Assembly (NCBI RefSeq): GCF_006442965.1
Contig: NZ_VFWX01000002.1
Location: forward strand, 186,001-250,000
From: Mesorhizobium sp. CU3
GTDB lineage: Bacteria > Pseudomonadota > Alphaproteobacteria > Rhizobiales > Rhizobiaceae
Reading direction: 5' to 3'
Length of the DNA: 64,000 nucleotides
Under the pieces are notes generated by a model. It saw nothing but the letters and a program-made list of their open reading frames with translations, was not told the origin of the DNA and ran no database searches. Shown one piece after another: positions 1 through 9,927 of the stretch (position 1 is the stretch's first letter; each line of letters begins with the position of its first letter). The position numbers and the translations under genes were made by a program.

Positions 1-686
1 GCCAGCACCACCAGCGGCGGGTGCACTTCGCGGGCCGAGCGGAATTTCGGCAGGATGAGCGCGCCACCGGTGCGCGAAGCCGAGCGCATCATGGCGCGCG
101 GATCGATGCGCCGCCCTTGTGTGTCGGGTTTGAAACGGCGGGTGCGCACCATGTCGAATGGCAGGCGCAAGGCCGCGATCGCCTTTTTGGCCTCGGCCAT
201 TTCGCCGGCGTCCATCTGGGCAAAATCCTTGCCGCGCAGGACCTCATTGCCGGAAAAGGTCAGCCGCGCATCGATCTCGATCTCGGGCACTTCACGGACT
301 GGCTGGTTCTTGCTGTGGCCTTCGAACATCGCCTGGCTGACGCGGTTTTCCGCCGCGCGCGGCTTCTGCTTTTCAGCCGTGTCTGGCGCGACCGGCGAAA
401 ACATCGCCAGCATCTTTTCGATCAGCTCGCGCGATTTCCAGAACAGCCGGAAGGCTTCATCGAAGACGGGATGATCCTCGTGCCGCGAGACCAGCACCGC
501 ATGCAGCGTCCAGTAGAAATCGTCGCGCGAACCGATGCCGGCGGCGAGCACCGCCTCGATGGCGTCCTTGACCGACGCCGGCCCGACGCGCATGCCGGCC
601 TTGCGCAAGGCGCGGGCGAAATAGACGATGTTGTCGGCGATGCGCCCGTCGGCGGTCGCTTCTTTGGGCTCTGGCAGCGAAGGCAT
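1..686 (-). CDS. CoxE-like VWA-domain protein, C-terminus outside window
   Basis: The reverse frame opens at an ATG at 684-686 and stays open to the window edge, giving the first 228 residues (starting MPSLPEPKEATADGR). The readable part has the helical N-terminus of CoxE/VWA proteins (IADNIVYFARALRKAGMRVG), a charged linker near residues 100-125, and the conserved stretch before the von Willebrand A domain. The metal-binding VWA domain itself would lie outside the window. It starts 4 bases after the stop of the MoxR ATPase gene, so the two form one transcription unit. MoxR/CoxD plus CoxE pairs act as chaperone-like modules that insert metals or remodel partner enzymes. The partner cannot be seen here. 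Function is inferred from family and pairing. Confidence 0.8.
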   Translation of the reverse strand, partial: MPSLPEPKEATADGRIADNIVYFARALRKAGMRVGPASVKDAIEAVLAAGIGSRDDFYWTLHAVLVSRHEDHPVFDEAFRLFWKSRELIEKMLAMFSPVAPDTAEKQKPRAAENRVSQAMFEGHSKNQPVREVPEIEIDARLTFSGNEVLRGKDFAQMDAGEMAEAKKAIAALRLPFDMVRTRRFKPDTQGRRIDPRAMMRSASRTGGALILPKFRSAREVHPPLVVL

Positions 687-690
687 CCGA

Positions 691-1614
<924 letters not shown>

Positions 1615-1660
1615 CTTGTCTCCATGGATCCCGCTTGCCCTTTTCAACGAAATGAAGGTT

Positions 1661-2155
1661 TCAAAGAAAATGATAGCCGCGGTTGTGGTAGATCAGCGGC
1701 CGCAAATTATCGCCGATGCGCAGGCCTGTCACCTTGCCAAAAAGCACACGGTGGGTGGCAAGGTCCTTGGCATCGATGATCTCGCAGTCGAACACCGCGA
1801 GCGCGCCTTTCAGCGTCGGCGCGCCGGTCGAGATCACGTCCCATTCGGCAAGCGCGAAGCGCTCCTCCGACGGCAGGCCGGTGATGCCGGAAAAGCCGAC
1901 CGAGACTGCCTCCTGGTCCGAAGCCAGCGTGTTCAGCGCGAACTTACCGTTCTTGATGAAGGCCTCGTTCTTGACGTTTTCGCGGTTGAGGCAGACCAGC
2001 ACCGTCGGCGGCGTATCGGAGACCGAGCAGGCGGCAATCACCGTCGCGCCCCGTTTGCCGCCGGGGCCGTCCGTCGTCACCACATGGACGTGGCCGGCAA
2101 AATGCGCCATCGCATCGCGATAGTGCTGCGGCCCGATGTCGTTGATCTTCAGCAC
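1661..2155 (-). CDS. flavin reductase-like FMN-binding protein (RutF-type)
   Basis: A 164-residue protein of the NAD(P)H:flavin reductase-like family, with the FMN-binding signatures VVTTDGPGGKRGATVIAACS near the N-terminus, the segment PPTVLVCLNR, and a C-terminal HxxLFGKVTGL region. Such proteins supply reduced FMN to a monooxygenase. I chose the GTG at 2155 because AAAGGCGG lies about 9 bases upstream and the product matches RutF length. An ATG at 2221 would add 22 poorly conserved residues and lacks a clear ribosome site. It is divergent from the binding protein at 2349. No cognate monooxygenase is adjacent, so it may serve a distant enzyme. Confidence 0.8.
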   Translation of the reverse strand: MLKINDIGPQHYRDAMAHFAGHVHVVTTDGPGGKRGATVIAACSVSDTPPTVLVCLNRENVKNEAFIKNGKFALNTLASDQEAVSVGFSGITGLPSEERFALAEWDVISTGAPTLKGALAVFDCEIIDAKDLATHRVLFGKVTGLRIGDNLRPLIYHNRGYHFL

Positions 2156-2348
2156 GCGATAATCCGCCTTTGGGAACAAGCCCGTTATATATGGCGGCCT
2201 ATTGCGCGCCACAAGCCGCATGGCACGGGCGAAGTGCTTGACCACAATCCGCAAATTCGCGTGTTGCGCCCGCCTTAGCCAGCCTTTAGGGCTTTGCTGG
2301 GATAGTGCCGGACCTATACTCCCCGGCACGGAGGATTTCATCGCCCGA

Positions 2349-3419
2349 ATGCGACTTCTCACGACGACATCAGCCGCGCTGCTCTTGCTGTCGCTGGCCG
2401 CGAATGCTGACGCCGAGGTTCTGATCGGCGTTGCAGCACCACTGTCCGGTCCGTCGGCCATACTCGGCAAACAGGTCGAGAACGGCGCCGAGCAGGCGGC
2501 CGAAGCGAACGGCGTGACCGTGAAAGCCGTTGACGACGCCTGCACCGCCGATGGCGGCGCGGCGGCGGCAAAGGAATTCGCGGCCGAGAAGGTCAATGTC
2601 GTCGTCGGTTTCCTCTGCACCGACGCGATCGAGGCGGCGCTGCCGATCCTCAAGGACGCCGACATTCCGGTTATCACAGTCGGGGTACGCACCGAGAGCC
2701 TGACCGACCGCCGCGCCAAGACCGGCTGGCCGGTCTATCGGCTCGGGCCGCGCGGCGACGATGAGCGCAATGCGGTTGCGACCAACCTCACCCAACTCTG
2801 GCGCGACGACCTGTTCGCCATCGTCGATGACGGCACCATCTATGGCCGCGAGATCGCCGAGACGTTCCGCGCCGCGGCCGAACAGGCAGCCTTGAAGCCG
2901 GTCTTCACCGACACGTTTCGGCCGCAACTCGACAACCAGATCGGGCTTATCGGCCGTTTGAAGAAGGCCGGCGCGACGAAGGTGTTCGCCGGCGGCGACG
3001 GCGATGACGTCGCCATCATGGGCCGCGACGCCGCGCAACTCGATACCGCCATCACCTTCGCCGGCGGCGAAAACCTGCGCACGCCGCCAGGCGACGTGCC
3101 CTACGCCACCGGCACGCTGATGATCGCGCTGCCGGAATGGCAGGAGGTCGCCGACCCCAAGCTCGTCCAGGCCTTCACTGCAAAAAACATCGTGCCGGAG
3201 GGCTACACGCTGCCGGCTTATGCCGCGGTCGAGATCGCCAAGGCGGCGCTCGCCGATGCGCAAAACTCCGGCAAACCGCTTGCCGAAGCGCTGACTGGGC
3301 ATGATTTCACCACCGCGATCGGTGCCGTCCGCTTCGACGAAAAAGGCGACCTCAGCCAGAACCCTTTCCGCCTCTTCCGCTTCGACGGCACGCATTTCGT
3401 GCCTCTGGAGACGAAGTGA
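2349..3419 (+). CDS. periplasmic branched-chain amino acid ABC-type substrate-binding protein
   Basis: A 356-residue exported binding protein of the LivJ/Peripla_BP_6 class. The N-terminus is a Sec signal (MRLLTTTSAALLLLSLAANADA) and the mature part begins EVLIGVAAPLSGPSAILGKQ, the hallmark of this family. Lobes with GFLCTDAIEAALPI and VFAGGDGDD follow. No permease or ATPase gene is adjacent, so it is an orphan or works with a distant transporter. The stop overlaps the start of the downstream peptidase by one base (TGATG), implying translational coupling. That suggests the ligand could be a peptide or amino-acid amide handled by the peptidase, which is inference. Confidence 0.85.
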   Translation: MRLLTTTSAALLLLSLAANADAEVLIGVAAPLSGPSAILGKQVENGAEQAAEANGVTVKAVDDACTADGGAAAAKEFAAEKVNVVVGFLCTDAIEAALPILKDADIPVITVGVRTESLTDRRAKTGWPVYRLGPRGDDERNAVATNLTQLWRDDLFAIVDDGTIYGREIAETFRAAAEQAALKPVFTDTFRPQLDNQIGLIGRLKKAGATKVFAGGDGDDVAIMGRDAAQLDTAITFAGGENLRTPPGDVPYATGTLMIALPEWQEVADPKLVQAFTAKNIVPEGYTLPAYAAVEIAKAALADAQNSGKPLAEALTGHDFTTAIGAVRFDEKGDLSQNPFRLFRFDGTHFVPLETK

Positions 3420-4435
3420 TGTTCCGCAGCGGCCCGCGCAATCTGATCACCGACGTCGCCGGTCTTCGCGTCGGCAATGCCGAAGACCATAGGTTGAAGT
3501 CCGGCGTCACGGTGGTGCTCTGCGACGAGCCGGCTGTGGCCGGCGTCCAGGTGCTTGGCGGCGCGCCCGGAACGCGCGAGACCGACCTGCTCGAGCCGCA
3601 GAATTCGATCGCCGCGATCCACGCCGTCGTGCTGTCCGGCGGTTCCGCCTTCGGCCTCGACGCCGCCTCCGGCGTGCAGGCGGCATTGCGCGAGAAGAAC
3701 ATCGGCGTCGAGGTCGGCGGCTTCCGGGTGCCGATCGTGCCGGCCGCCATCCTGTTCGACCTTCGCAATGGCGGCGACAAGGACTGGGGCCGATATCCAC
3801 CCTACCGCGAGCTTGGCTACGAGGCGGTCCAGGCAGCAAGCGTCGATTTCAGTATCGGTACGGCGGGCGCCGGCACCGGCGCGCTGACCTCCGGGCTGAA
3901 AGGCGGCCTTGGTTCCGCTTCGACCGTGCTCGACAGCGGCGTCACCATCGGCACGCTTGCCGCCGTCAACCCGACCGGCTCGGTGACGGTCGGCCGCAGC
4001 CGACATTTCTGGGCGGCGCCCTTCGAGATCGACGGCGAATTCGGCGGCCTGGGCCACCCGGAGGCGCTGCCGGAGGATGCCAGGAAGATCTTGCTGAAAT
4101 ACCGCGACAGGCGCGTCGGCGGGCAGGCCGAAGGCAGCAGCACCACGATCGCCGTCGTCGCCACCGATGCCGTCCTGACCAAGGCCGCCGCCAAGCGGCT
4201 GGCGATCGCGGCGCATGACGGTTTTGCCCGCGCCATCTGGCCGACGCACACGCCGGCCGATGGCGACCTTGTCTTTGCGCTGGCGACCGCCAGGAGCGGC
4301 ATCGAGCTCGATGCCGACGCCGCGATCGACCTGTTCGCGGCCGCCGGCGCCACTATGGCGCGCGCCATCAGCCGAGGCGTGCATGCGGCGACGCCCGCCG
4401 ATGGCGATTTATTCCCTGTCTGGTCGTCGCGCTGA
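3419..4435 (+). CDS. P1/DmpA-family (S58) N-terminal nucleophile aminopeptidase
   Basis: A 338-residue member of the P1/DmpA/NylC family of self-processing aminopeptidases and amidases. The N-terminus (RNLITDVAGLRVGNAED) and VVLSGGSAFGLDAASGV are characteristic. The segment SSTTIAVVATDA near residue 240 matches the autocleavage site, where a Ser or Thr becomes the new N-terminal nucleophile. The ATG at 3419 overlaps the preceding stop by one base. Relatives cleave N-terminal residues from peptides or hydrolyse linear amides; the substrate here is not evident. No signal peptide, so cytoplasmic. Co-translation with a periplasmic binding protein is the only context clue. Confidence 0.88.
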   Translation: MFRSGPRNLITDVAGLRVGNAEDHRLKSGVTVVLCDEPAVAGVQVLGGAPGTRETDLLEPQNSIAAIHAVVLSGGSAFGLDAASGVQAALREKNIGVEVGGFRVPIVPAAILFDLRNGGDKDWGRYPPYRELGYEAVQAASVDFSIGTAGAGTGALTSGLKGGLGSASTVLDSGVTIGTLAAVNPTGSVTVGRSRHFWAAPFEIDGEFGGLGHPEALPEDARKILLKYRDRRVGGQAEGSSTTIAVVATDAVLTKAAAKRLAIAAHDGFARAIWPTHTPADGDLVFALATARSGIELDADAAIDLFAAAGATMARAISRGVHAATPADGDLFPVWSSR

Positions 4436-4440
4436 CCGAA

Positions 4441-4507
4441 GCAATTCCAGGAAAAGTGTGCAGCGGTCAGGCTCGGCGTCTTCGCCGTTGCTTCCGTCCG
4501 GAATTGC
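4441..4507. repeat. half copy of the two-hairpin intergenic repeat
   Basis: This begins GCAATTCCAGGAAAAGTGTG and ends GTCCGGAATTGC, so the outer 8-9 bases are inverted repeats. It matches the first hairpin of the elements at 19174 and 47375, with an altered middle (GGCTCGGCGTCTTCGCC). The second hairpin is missing. It lies between the convergent ends of the P1 peptidase and DUF2171 genes and may act as a transcription end. Confidence 0.6.
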
Positions 4508-4526
4508 TTCAATCCGACAACACCGA

Positions 4527-4784
4527 TCAGGTCGGACCGGATTTCTCTTCCTCGAAGGTGACAGCGACATCCGAATTGGCCGACAGCCATACCTTGCCGT
4601 CCTCGACCTCCGCAAAGAGCGCGATCGGGATGTAGTGATGGTGCCCTTTGTGCGAGCCCATGCCGCTATCGTCCCTGGTGAGCTTGATGCGGTCTCCTTC
4701 CACCTTGTCGACCGTGCCGATATGGACGCCGTCGGCGCCGATCACTTCCATATGCCCGCGTATCTTGCTGACGTCGGTGGTCAT
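4527..4784 (-). CDS. DUF2171 domain protein
   Basis: An 85-residue soluble protein beginning MTTDVSKIRGHMEVIGADG. It shows the DUF2171 beta-rich fold pattern: VGADGVHIGTVDKVEGDRI-type strands resembling PRC-barrel proteins, then DSGMGSHKGHHHYIP with a histidine cluster, and an acidic tail (FEEEKSGPT). The ATG at 4784 follows a GGAGA ribosome site (AGCGGAGAAGCAAC). The frame extends far upstream but that part lacks conserved character. Relatives are common in rhizobia and Deinococcus, often stress-linked, but no biochemical role is established. The histidine cluster could bind metal; that is a guess. Confidence 0.8.
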   Translation of the reverse strand: MTTDVSKIRGHMEVIGADGVHIGTVDKVEGDRIKLTRDDSGMGSHKGHHHYIPIALFAEVEDGKVWLSANSDVAVTFEEEKSGPT

Positions 4785-4980
4785 GTTGCTTCTCCGCTGG
4801 ATGGCCCTTTGCCCGTGAGATGCAAGGGCCGACAATAACAAACGAGCGCCGGTTTGGATGCATGTGGGTAGGTCTCGTTCATCATGGCGTGATAGGCATG
4901 ACGCGCATGAGACATATCCGGACAAACACGATGGCTGCCATCCGCCGACGCCAGGCGAGAGCCGGCGCGACCCGTTGCCT

Positions 4981-5502
4981 GTGATCGACCTGTCGCAAAC
5001 AGCCTCGTACCGGCGTGCCAGCGACCGCTTGCGCGATGCGTTGCCCTCAGCGGCAACGGTCATCATCGGCGCGCTGGTTTGGGCAATCGCGATGGGCGTC
5101 AGCGCCTTGCTCAATCTGACGCTCGACGCTTGGGAAACGTCCGACAGGGTGCGGTTGGTCGCCCTGCTTTATGCGCTCGGCGGCGCGCTTGCCTTGCCGG
5201 TCGGGCTGACCCTTGCCCGGCTGGTCTCGCGCGGCCGCCCCTGGGAAACCGCTTTTGCCGCCACTTTCGTATGCCTGCTCGGCACCACGCTCGCTTTCAC
5301 CGGCGGCCTCTTCGCACTGCAATATCGCTCCTATTACGCCGAATGGCATGCGCCGGCGCTGACGCTCACCTGGGCCTTCGAATTCGCCTTCACCGTATTG
5401 ACGGCGCTCTATCAGTTCGTCGTGCTTGGCGTGCGGCTCTATTTCCCGCTGGGCTTCGCTGCCCTGATCGCCGCCAGCATCTGGTTTGCACGGCGACGTT
5501 GA
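4981..5502 (+). CDS. four-helix membrane protein of unknown function
   Basis: About 173 residues with four strongly hydrophobic segments: roughly residues 24-45 (ATVIIGALVWAIAMGVSALL), 62-80, 94-115 and 140-170, with an arginine-rich C-terminus (WFARRR). The frame is open from an ATG at 4858, but the first 41 codons read like non-coding sequence, so I place the start at the GTG at 4981 (VIDLSQTASYRR). No strong ribosome site decides between them. I do not recognise the family. It precedes purB by 62 bases on the same strand but has no evident link to purine synthesis. Confidence 0.6.
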   Translation: MIDLSQTASYRRASDRLRDALPSAATVIIGALVWAIAMGVSALLNLTLDAWETSDRVRLVALLYALGGALALPVGLTLARLVSRGRPWETAFAATFVCLLGTTLAFTGGLFALQYRSYYAEWHAPALTLTWAFEFAFTVLTALYQFVVLGVRLYFPLGFAALIAASIWFARRR

Positions 5503-5564
5503 GCATCGGGCCGGCCTCTGTTAGGACGCGGCCGACGCTTCTCCCAGGCAGGACGCAAAAAAAT

Positions 5565-6872
5565 ATGATCCCTCGCTATTCCCGGCCGGACATGGTCGCC
5601 ATCTGGTCGCCGGAAACCCGGTTCCGCATCTGGTTCGAGATCGAAGCACATGCCTGCGATGCGCTGGCCGAATTGGGCGTCATCCCGAAGGAAGCGGCAC
5701 GGACCATCTGGGAGAAAGGCGGCGCGGCGAAATTCGACGTCGCCAAGATCGATGAGATCGAGCGCGTCACCAAGCATGACGTCATCGCCTTCCTCACCCA
5801 TCTGGCCGAGTTCGTCGGGCCGGATGCCCGCTTCATCCACCAGGGCATGACGTCGTCGGATGTGCTCGACACCTGCTTTGCCGTGCAACTGACGCGTGCC
5901 AGCGACATCTTGCTTGCCGACATCGATGCGCTGCTGGCGGCGCTCAAGCGCCGCGCCTTCGAATACAAGGACGCCGTCACCATCGGCCGCAGCCACGGAA
6001 TCCATGCCGAGCCGACCACTTTCGGCGTCAAGCTGGCGCAGGCCTATGCCGAATTCTCGCGCTGCCGCGAGCGGCTGGTGCACGCGCGGGAAGACATTGC
6101 GACGTGCGCCATCTCAGGCGCGGTCGGCACCTTCGCCAACATCGAGCCCTATGTCGAAGAGCATGTGGCTGCAAAGCTCGGGCTGAAGCCGGAGCCGGTT
6201 TCGACGCAAGTGATCCCGCGCGACCGCCATGCCATGTTCTTCGCCACGCTCGGCGTCATCGCCTCGTCGGTCGAGCGTCTCGCCGTCGAGATCCGCCATC
6301 TGCAGCGCACCGAGGTGCTGGAAGCCGAAGAGTATTTCTCGCCGGGCCAGAAAGGCTCGTCGGCGATGCCGCACAAGCGCAACCCGGTGCTGACTGAAAA
6401 CCTCACCGGCCTCGCCCGCATGGTGCGCTCGATGGCGCTGCCGGCGATGGAAGACGTGGCGCTCTGGCACGAGCGCGACATTTCGCATTCCTCGGTCGAG
6501 CGCATGATCGGCCCCGATGCGACGGTGACGCTCGATTTCGCCCTGGCGCGGCTGACCGGCGTCGTCGACAAACTGCTCGTCTACCCCGAGAACATGTTGA
6601 AAAATCTCAACAAGTTCCGCGGCCTCGTGCATTCGCAGCGTGTGCTTCTCGCGCTGACCCAGGCCGGCTTGTCGCGCGAGGATTCCTACCGCCTGGTGCA
6701 GCGCAACGCCATGAAAGTCTGGGAGCACGGCGCCGATTTCCTCGAGGAACTGCTTGCCGACAAGGAAGTGACGGCAGCGCTATCGGAAGCCGAGCTGCGC
6801 GAGAAATTCGACCTCGGCTACCACACCAAGCATGTCGACACGATCTTCAAGCGGGTGTTTGGCGAAGCCTGA
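5565..6872 (+). CDS. purB: adenylosuccinate lyase
   Basis: A 435-residue fumarase/aspartase superfamily lyase that releases fumarate from SAICAR and from adenylosuccinate, so it acts twice in purine synthesis. It has the catalytic-loop signature GQKGSSAMPHKRNP near residues 261-274, the N-terminal TSSDVLDT motif, and GRSHGIHAEP carrying the conserved histidine. Length fits PurB of alphaproteobacteria. The start ATG at 5565 (MIPRYSRPDM) is the family start; a longer open frame upstream belongs to another reading of the preceding gene. It ends just before a palindromic repeat that may terminate it. Other pur genes lie 5-10 kb downstream. Confidence 0.97.
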   Translation: MIPRYSRPDMVAIWSPETRFRIWFEIEAHACDALAELGVIPKEAARTIWEKGGAAKFDVAKIDEIERVTKHDVIAFLTHLAEFVGPDARFIHQGMTSSDVLDTCFAVQLTRASDILLADIDALLAALKRRAFEYKDAVTIGRSHGIHAEPTTFGVKLAQAYAEFSRCRERLVHAREDIATCAISGAVGTFANIEPYVEEHVAAKLGLKPEPVSTQVIPRDRHAMFFATLGVIASSVERLAVEIRHLQRTEVLEAEEYFSPGQKGSSAMPHKRNPVLTENLTGLARMVRSMALPAMEDVALWHERDISHSSVERMIGPDATVTLDFALARLTGVVDKLLVYPENMLKNLNKFRGLVHSQRVLLALTQAGLSREDSYRLVQRNAMKVWEHGADFLEELLADKEVTAALSEAELREKFDLGYHTKHVDTIFKRVFGEA

Positions 6873-6877
6873 CCTTT

Positions 6878-7048
6878 CCTTCTCCCCGTTCACGGGTAGA
6901 AGGTGCCCGAAGGGCGGATGAGGGGCGGCGCCGACGTGGGTGATCATCCCACCCATCGGCTCTGCAGCCGAAAAGACAATCTCAGAACTGGGCGCTGCCC
7001 CTCATTGCCCTGCCGGGCATTTCTCCCCGTAAACGGGGAGAAAGAAGC
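6878..7048. repeat. GAGGGG-type intergenic palindromic element
   Basis: The left end reads CCTTCTCCCCGTTCACGGG with GGATGAGGGGC, and the right end reads GCCCCTCATTGCCC with CTCCCCGTAAACGGGGAGAA. The halves are imperfect inverted copies. Related pieces occur at 37127, 38186 and 40441. It fills the space between purB and the minus-strand dioxygenase gene, where both transcripts end. Confidence 0.75.
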
Positions 7049-7052
7049 TGTG

Positions 7053-7865
7053 TCAAGCCTTCCCAGGCACAGTCCGGATCACCGTACCCCACGGGTCTTC
7101 CCGCGAAGTCTCCGCCTTCACATTGTCCGAGCGCATCTCGACCCAGGCCAGGCCCGCGCGAGACGGATCGCGCCTTCCCGCACCCGAACTGCGCCAGGCA
7201 TTGGCGCCGATATGATGGTGGTAACCGCCCGAGGACAGGAACACCGCCTGGCCGCCATACTTCGCCACCGTGTCGAAGCCGAACTGCTCGTGCCACCACG
7301 CTTCGGCTTCCTCCGGCCGGCCGACGCGCAGGTGCACATGGCCAATAATGGTGTTTTCCGGGGCGCCCTGCCAGCCGGCGTCACCGGCCGGCACGCTGGC
7401 CACCACCCCCGGCAGGTTCAGCCGCTCGGTTGCCATCGCGATCTGGTCGCCATTCCATTTCCAGTCCTGCGGGCGGCGGTCGGCATAGATCTCGATGCCG
7501 TTGCCTTCCGGGTCGGTCAGGTAAAGCGCTTCGCTGACCAGATGGTCCGAAGCGCCCTCGATGCCGATCCGGTTGGCGGCGGCGTGGCTGATCCAGCGGC
7601 CGAGATCGGCGCGCGACGGCAACAGGAAGGCCGTGTGGAAAAGCCCGGCGCTGCGCGGATCGTCGGGCTTGGCCGCCGTATCCTGTTCCAGCACCAACAG
7701 CGGACGGTCGGCGGCGCCGAGCGTGATCGCGCCATCGGCGCGGCTCAGTTCCTGCAGGCCGACGACGGCGCGGTAGTAGGCAGCAAGGTTTTCCGCGTCG
7801 CGCGCCTTTAACCCGACGCGCGAGACGCTGACCGGGGTGGTCGCGGCAAAAGGCAGTTCGCTCAT
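7053..7865 (-). CDS. two-domain VOC dioxygenase, CatE-like (catechol 2,3-dioxygenase type)
   Basis: A 270-residue protein with two vicinal oxygen chelate modules. The first (residues about 12-130) carries GLFHTAFLLPSR and DPEGNGIEIYADR. The second (from about 165) has GHVHLRVGRPEEAEAWW, then GGYHHHIGANAW. His and Glu residues at these places are the usual Fe(II)/Mn(II) ligands of extradiol dioxygenases and glyoxalase-like enzymes. The layout resembles Bacillus CatE. The ATG at 7865 follows GGAGAATTTG. No aromatic-catabolism genes are next to it, so the substrate is uncertain and it may be a glyoxalase-type enzyme instead. Confidence 0.85.
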   Translation of the reverse strand: MSELPFAATTPVSVSRVGLKARDAENLAAYYRAVVGLQELSRADGAITLGAADRPLLVLEQDTAAKPDDPRSAGLFHTAFLLPSRADLGRWISHAAANRIGIEGASDHLVSEALYLTDPEGNGIEIYADRRPQDWKWNGDQIAMATERLNLPGVVASVPAGDAGWQGAPENTIIGHVHLRVGRPEEAEAWWHEQFGFDTVAKYGGQAVFLSSGGYHHHIGANAWRSSGAGRRDPSRAGLAWVEMRSDNVKAETSREDPWGTVIRTVPGKA

Positions 7866-8064
7866 CAAATTCTCCATCGGGGCAGCGCTGCTCCCCAAGG
7901 GAGTCTCCAGGCCGCCGGTCAATTGTTCTTCGTTGCCTCCAGAAATCGTCGATCGCGATCGTTCACACAAGACAGTAAGAATCGAACAGGTTGTTCACGA
8001 TTGTGATCCAGATCGCCACTCGAGCAGGGTTGCAGGCGGCAAGGCCGCTCGCTACATCGGCGGC

Positions 8065-8613
8065 ATGAAAGTCAAAGACGCAGATATTCTGATCGTGCCG
8101 GGCTACACCAACTCCGGCCCCGAGCACTGGCAGACCCGCTGGCAGTCGAAGTTGTCGACGGCGCGCCGGGTCGAGCAGGCCGAATGGTCGAAGCCGGTGC
8201 GCGAGGACTGGACGGCGAACGTCGCCAACGCCGTCAACGAGGCCGAGCGCCCCGTCGTGCTCGTCGCGCATTCGCTAGGAGTCGCCGCGGCGGTGCAGGC
8301 GATCCCGCAATTCAAGAAGCCGGTCGCCGGCGCCTTCTTCGTGGCCCCGCCCGACGTTTCCAATCCAGAAATCAGGCCGAAGCATCTGATGACCTTCGGC
8401 CCTTATTCCCGCGATCCATTGCCCTTCCCGTCGATCGTCATTGCCAGCCGCAACGATCCGTTCTGCGCCTTCGACGTCGCCGAGGACATCGCCGCCGCCT
8501 GGGGATCGCTGTTCATCGACGCCGGGGAAGCCGGTCATCTCAACCAGGACGCCGGCTTCGGCCCCTGGCCCGAGGGTTCGATGACTTTTGCCAAATTCCT
8601 GACGGAACTTTAG
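8065..8613 (+). CDS. RBBP9/YdeN-family alpha/beta hydrolase
   Basis: A 182-residue compact serine hydrolase of the RBBP9/YdeN family. It begins MKVKDADILIVPGYTNSGPEHW, the usual opening of this family. The nucleophile lies in VAHSLG near residue 75, the acid in SRNDPF near residue 133, and the histidine in AGHLN near residue 157, so the catalytic triad is intact. No signal peptide. The substrate is unknown; related proteins are esterases of unclear role. The ATG at 8065 was chosen because conservation begins there; the frame is open further upstream. Confidence 0.88.
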   Translation: MKVKDADILIVPGYTNSGPEHWQTRWQSKLSTARRVEQAEWSKPVREDWTANVANAVNEAERPVVLVAHSLGVAAAVQAIPQFKKPVAGAFFVAPPDVSNPEIRPKHLMTFGPYSRDPLPFPSIVIASRNDPFCAFDVAEDIAAAWGSLFIDAGEAGHLNQDAGFGPWPEGSMTFAKFLTEL

Positions 8614-8700
8614 CCCGCGAGCGACTGCTCTCGCGCAATTCAGCCTTTGGGAACCAGTGAGAGCATATCTTGGTATGCTCTACCGAAGATCTTCCGTCCG

Positions 8701-9915
8701 ATGAATCTGGCTGCTCCGCTGATCAAGGGTTGTGATGTGCAAAAGGACGATTCGCTCGAATTCGTGCGCGGCGCTGCGGCGATCGTCGTGTTGTTCTGGC
8801 ATAGTCTCTTGGGCTTTGCTCCCGCGGCAAGTGGCACTTTCGCTGAAGGGCCAGCCAATTCGCTACAGACAAGCATCGCCTTCATTCTCTTCAACGGTCA
8901 ATCGGCGGTTTACCTGTTTTTCGTCCTATCTTCGTTCGTGATTACGCGGCGCTATTACAGGAGCCGCGATCCACGCGATTTGCTCCTTGGCGCCCTCAAG
9001 CGCTTGCCACGATTGGCCGGGCCCGTGGTCGTTACCGTGGTCGGATCTTGTCTGATCTATAAGCTCGACCTTTATTTCTTCAAGGAAGCAGGCGCGCTGA
9101 CCGGTTCGCCGTGGCTGGCTAACTTTGCCCACTCGCCGAAGGTGCTTTCGCCAGAATCCGCGAGCCTGCTAGATGCCGTGCAGCAGGGCAGTTGGCGTGC
9201 TTTCGTTCTCGGCGACAACTACTACGACACCAGCCTGTGGACGATGTGGTACGAGTTCTGGGGCAGTCTGGGTATCTTTGCGCTCGCACCAATCATCTTC
9301 TCCGCGAGGGATCGAACGCCTATCCTCTCCTGGTGCATTATTGCCTTGGCTATATGCCTGGCTGCGAGAACCAACTACACCTTCATTGCCTTTCTTGCCG
9401 GTATTTCGATCTATCTTCTGCTTGAGCAGAGCTGGCGTCCATCAGGATGGGTACGGTTTGCACTCATAGCGACATCCCTGTTTCTGCTCGGCTACGCCGG
9501 AAATGCGGTCGGCATATACCGCCCTCTGGATGTTGTTGAGTTCGTCACCGCATCTCCATTGATGCGTCAAACCCTTGTCGCCACGTTTGCCAGCGTAATG
9601 CTGGTTTACACCTTGCTGACTATCGATTCCCCGCCGTCTTGGATGACCGGAAAACTGGCTCGCTTCCTCGGCGACCTGTCTTTTCCGCTCTATCTCGTCC
9701 ATGTACCGATCATATGTTCGCTCGGGTCTGGGATATTCTTGGCCAGTGGCTCCGCAATGCTCGGCGCAATCGTTGCGATGTTGGCATCCATCGCAACGGC
9801 ATTGCCGCTTGTCGCGTTCAACAAAAGGTGGGTCGAACTGCTCGATATGGTAGTGGCCAAGCTGAGAAGCGGCGGAAGGTTAGTTGCCGTCGAGCAAGCA
9901 GACACCGGTAGATAA
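8701..9915 (+). CDS. membrane acyltransferase family 3 (O-antigen/exopolysaccharide type)
   Basis: About 404 residues with roughly ten transmembrane helices. Signatures of acyltransferase family 3 are present: LEFVRGAAAIVVLFWHS with the conserved Arg and His near the N-terminus, FFVLSSFVITRRYY, and the late segment FLGDLSFPLYLVHVP. Members move acetyl or other acyl groups onto envelope sugars. Codon use and base composition are visibly more AT-rich than the neighbours, and no polysaccharide genes surround it, so acquisition by transfer is plausible. Starts are ambiguous: a TTG at 8647, the ATG at 8701 (chosen) or a GTG at 8736. A two-hairpin repeat follows the stop. Confidence 0.85.
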   Translation: MNLAAPLIKGCDVQKDDSLEFVRGAAAIVVLFWHSLLGFAPAASGTFAEGPANSLQTSIAFILFNGQSAVYLFFVLSSFVITRRYYRSRDPRDLLLGALKRLPRLAGPVVVTVVGSCLIYKLDLYFFKEAGALTGSPWLANFAHSPKVLSPESASLLDAVQQGSWRAFVLGDNYYDTSLWTMWYEFWGSLGIFALAPIIFSARDRTPILSWCIIALAICLAARTNYTFIAFLAGISIYLLLEQSWRPSGWVRFALIATSLFLLGYAGNAVGIYRPLDVVEFVTASPLMRQTLVATFASVMLVYTLLTIDSPPSWMTGKLARFLGDLSFPLYLVHVPIICSLGSGIFLASGSAMLGAIVAMLASIATALPLVAFNKRWVELLDMVVAKLRSGGRLVAVEQADTGR

Positions 9916-9927
9916 CGACTGATCCCT

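Noticed and set aside
6873..7052. Possible small RNA gene after purB
   Set aside because: The structure is explained by the shared palindromic repeat family, which occurs at other gene ends.
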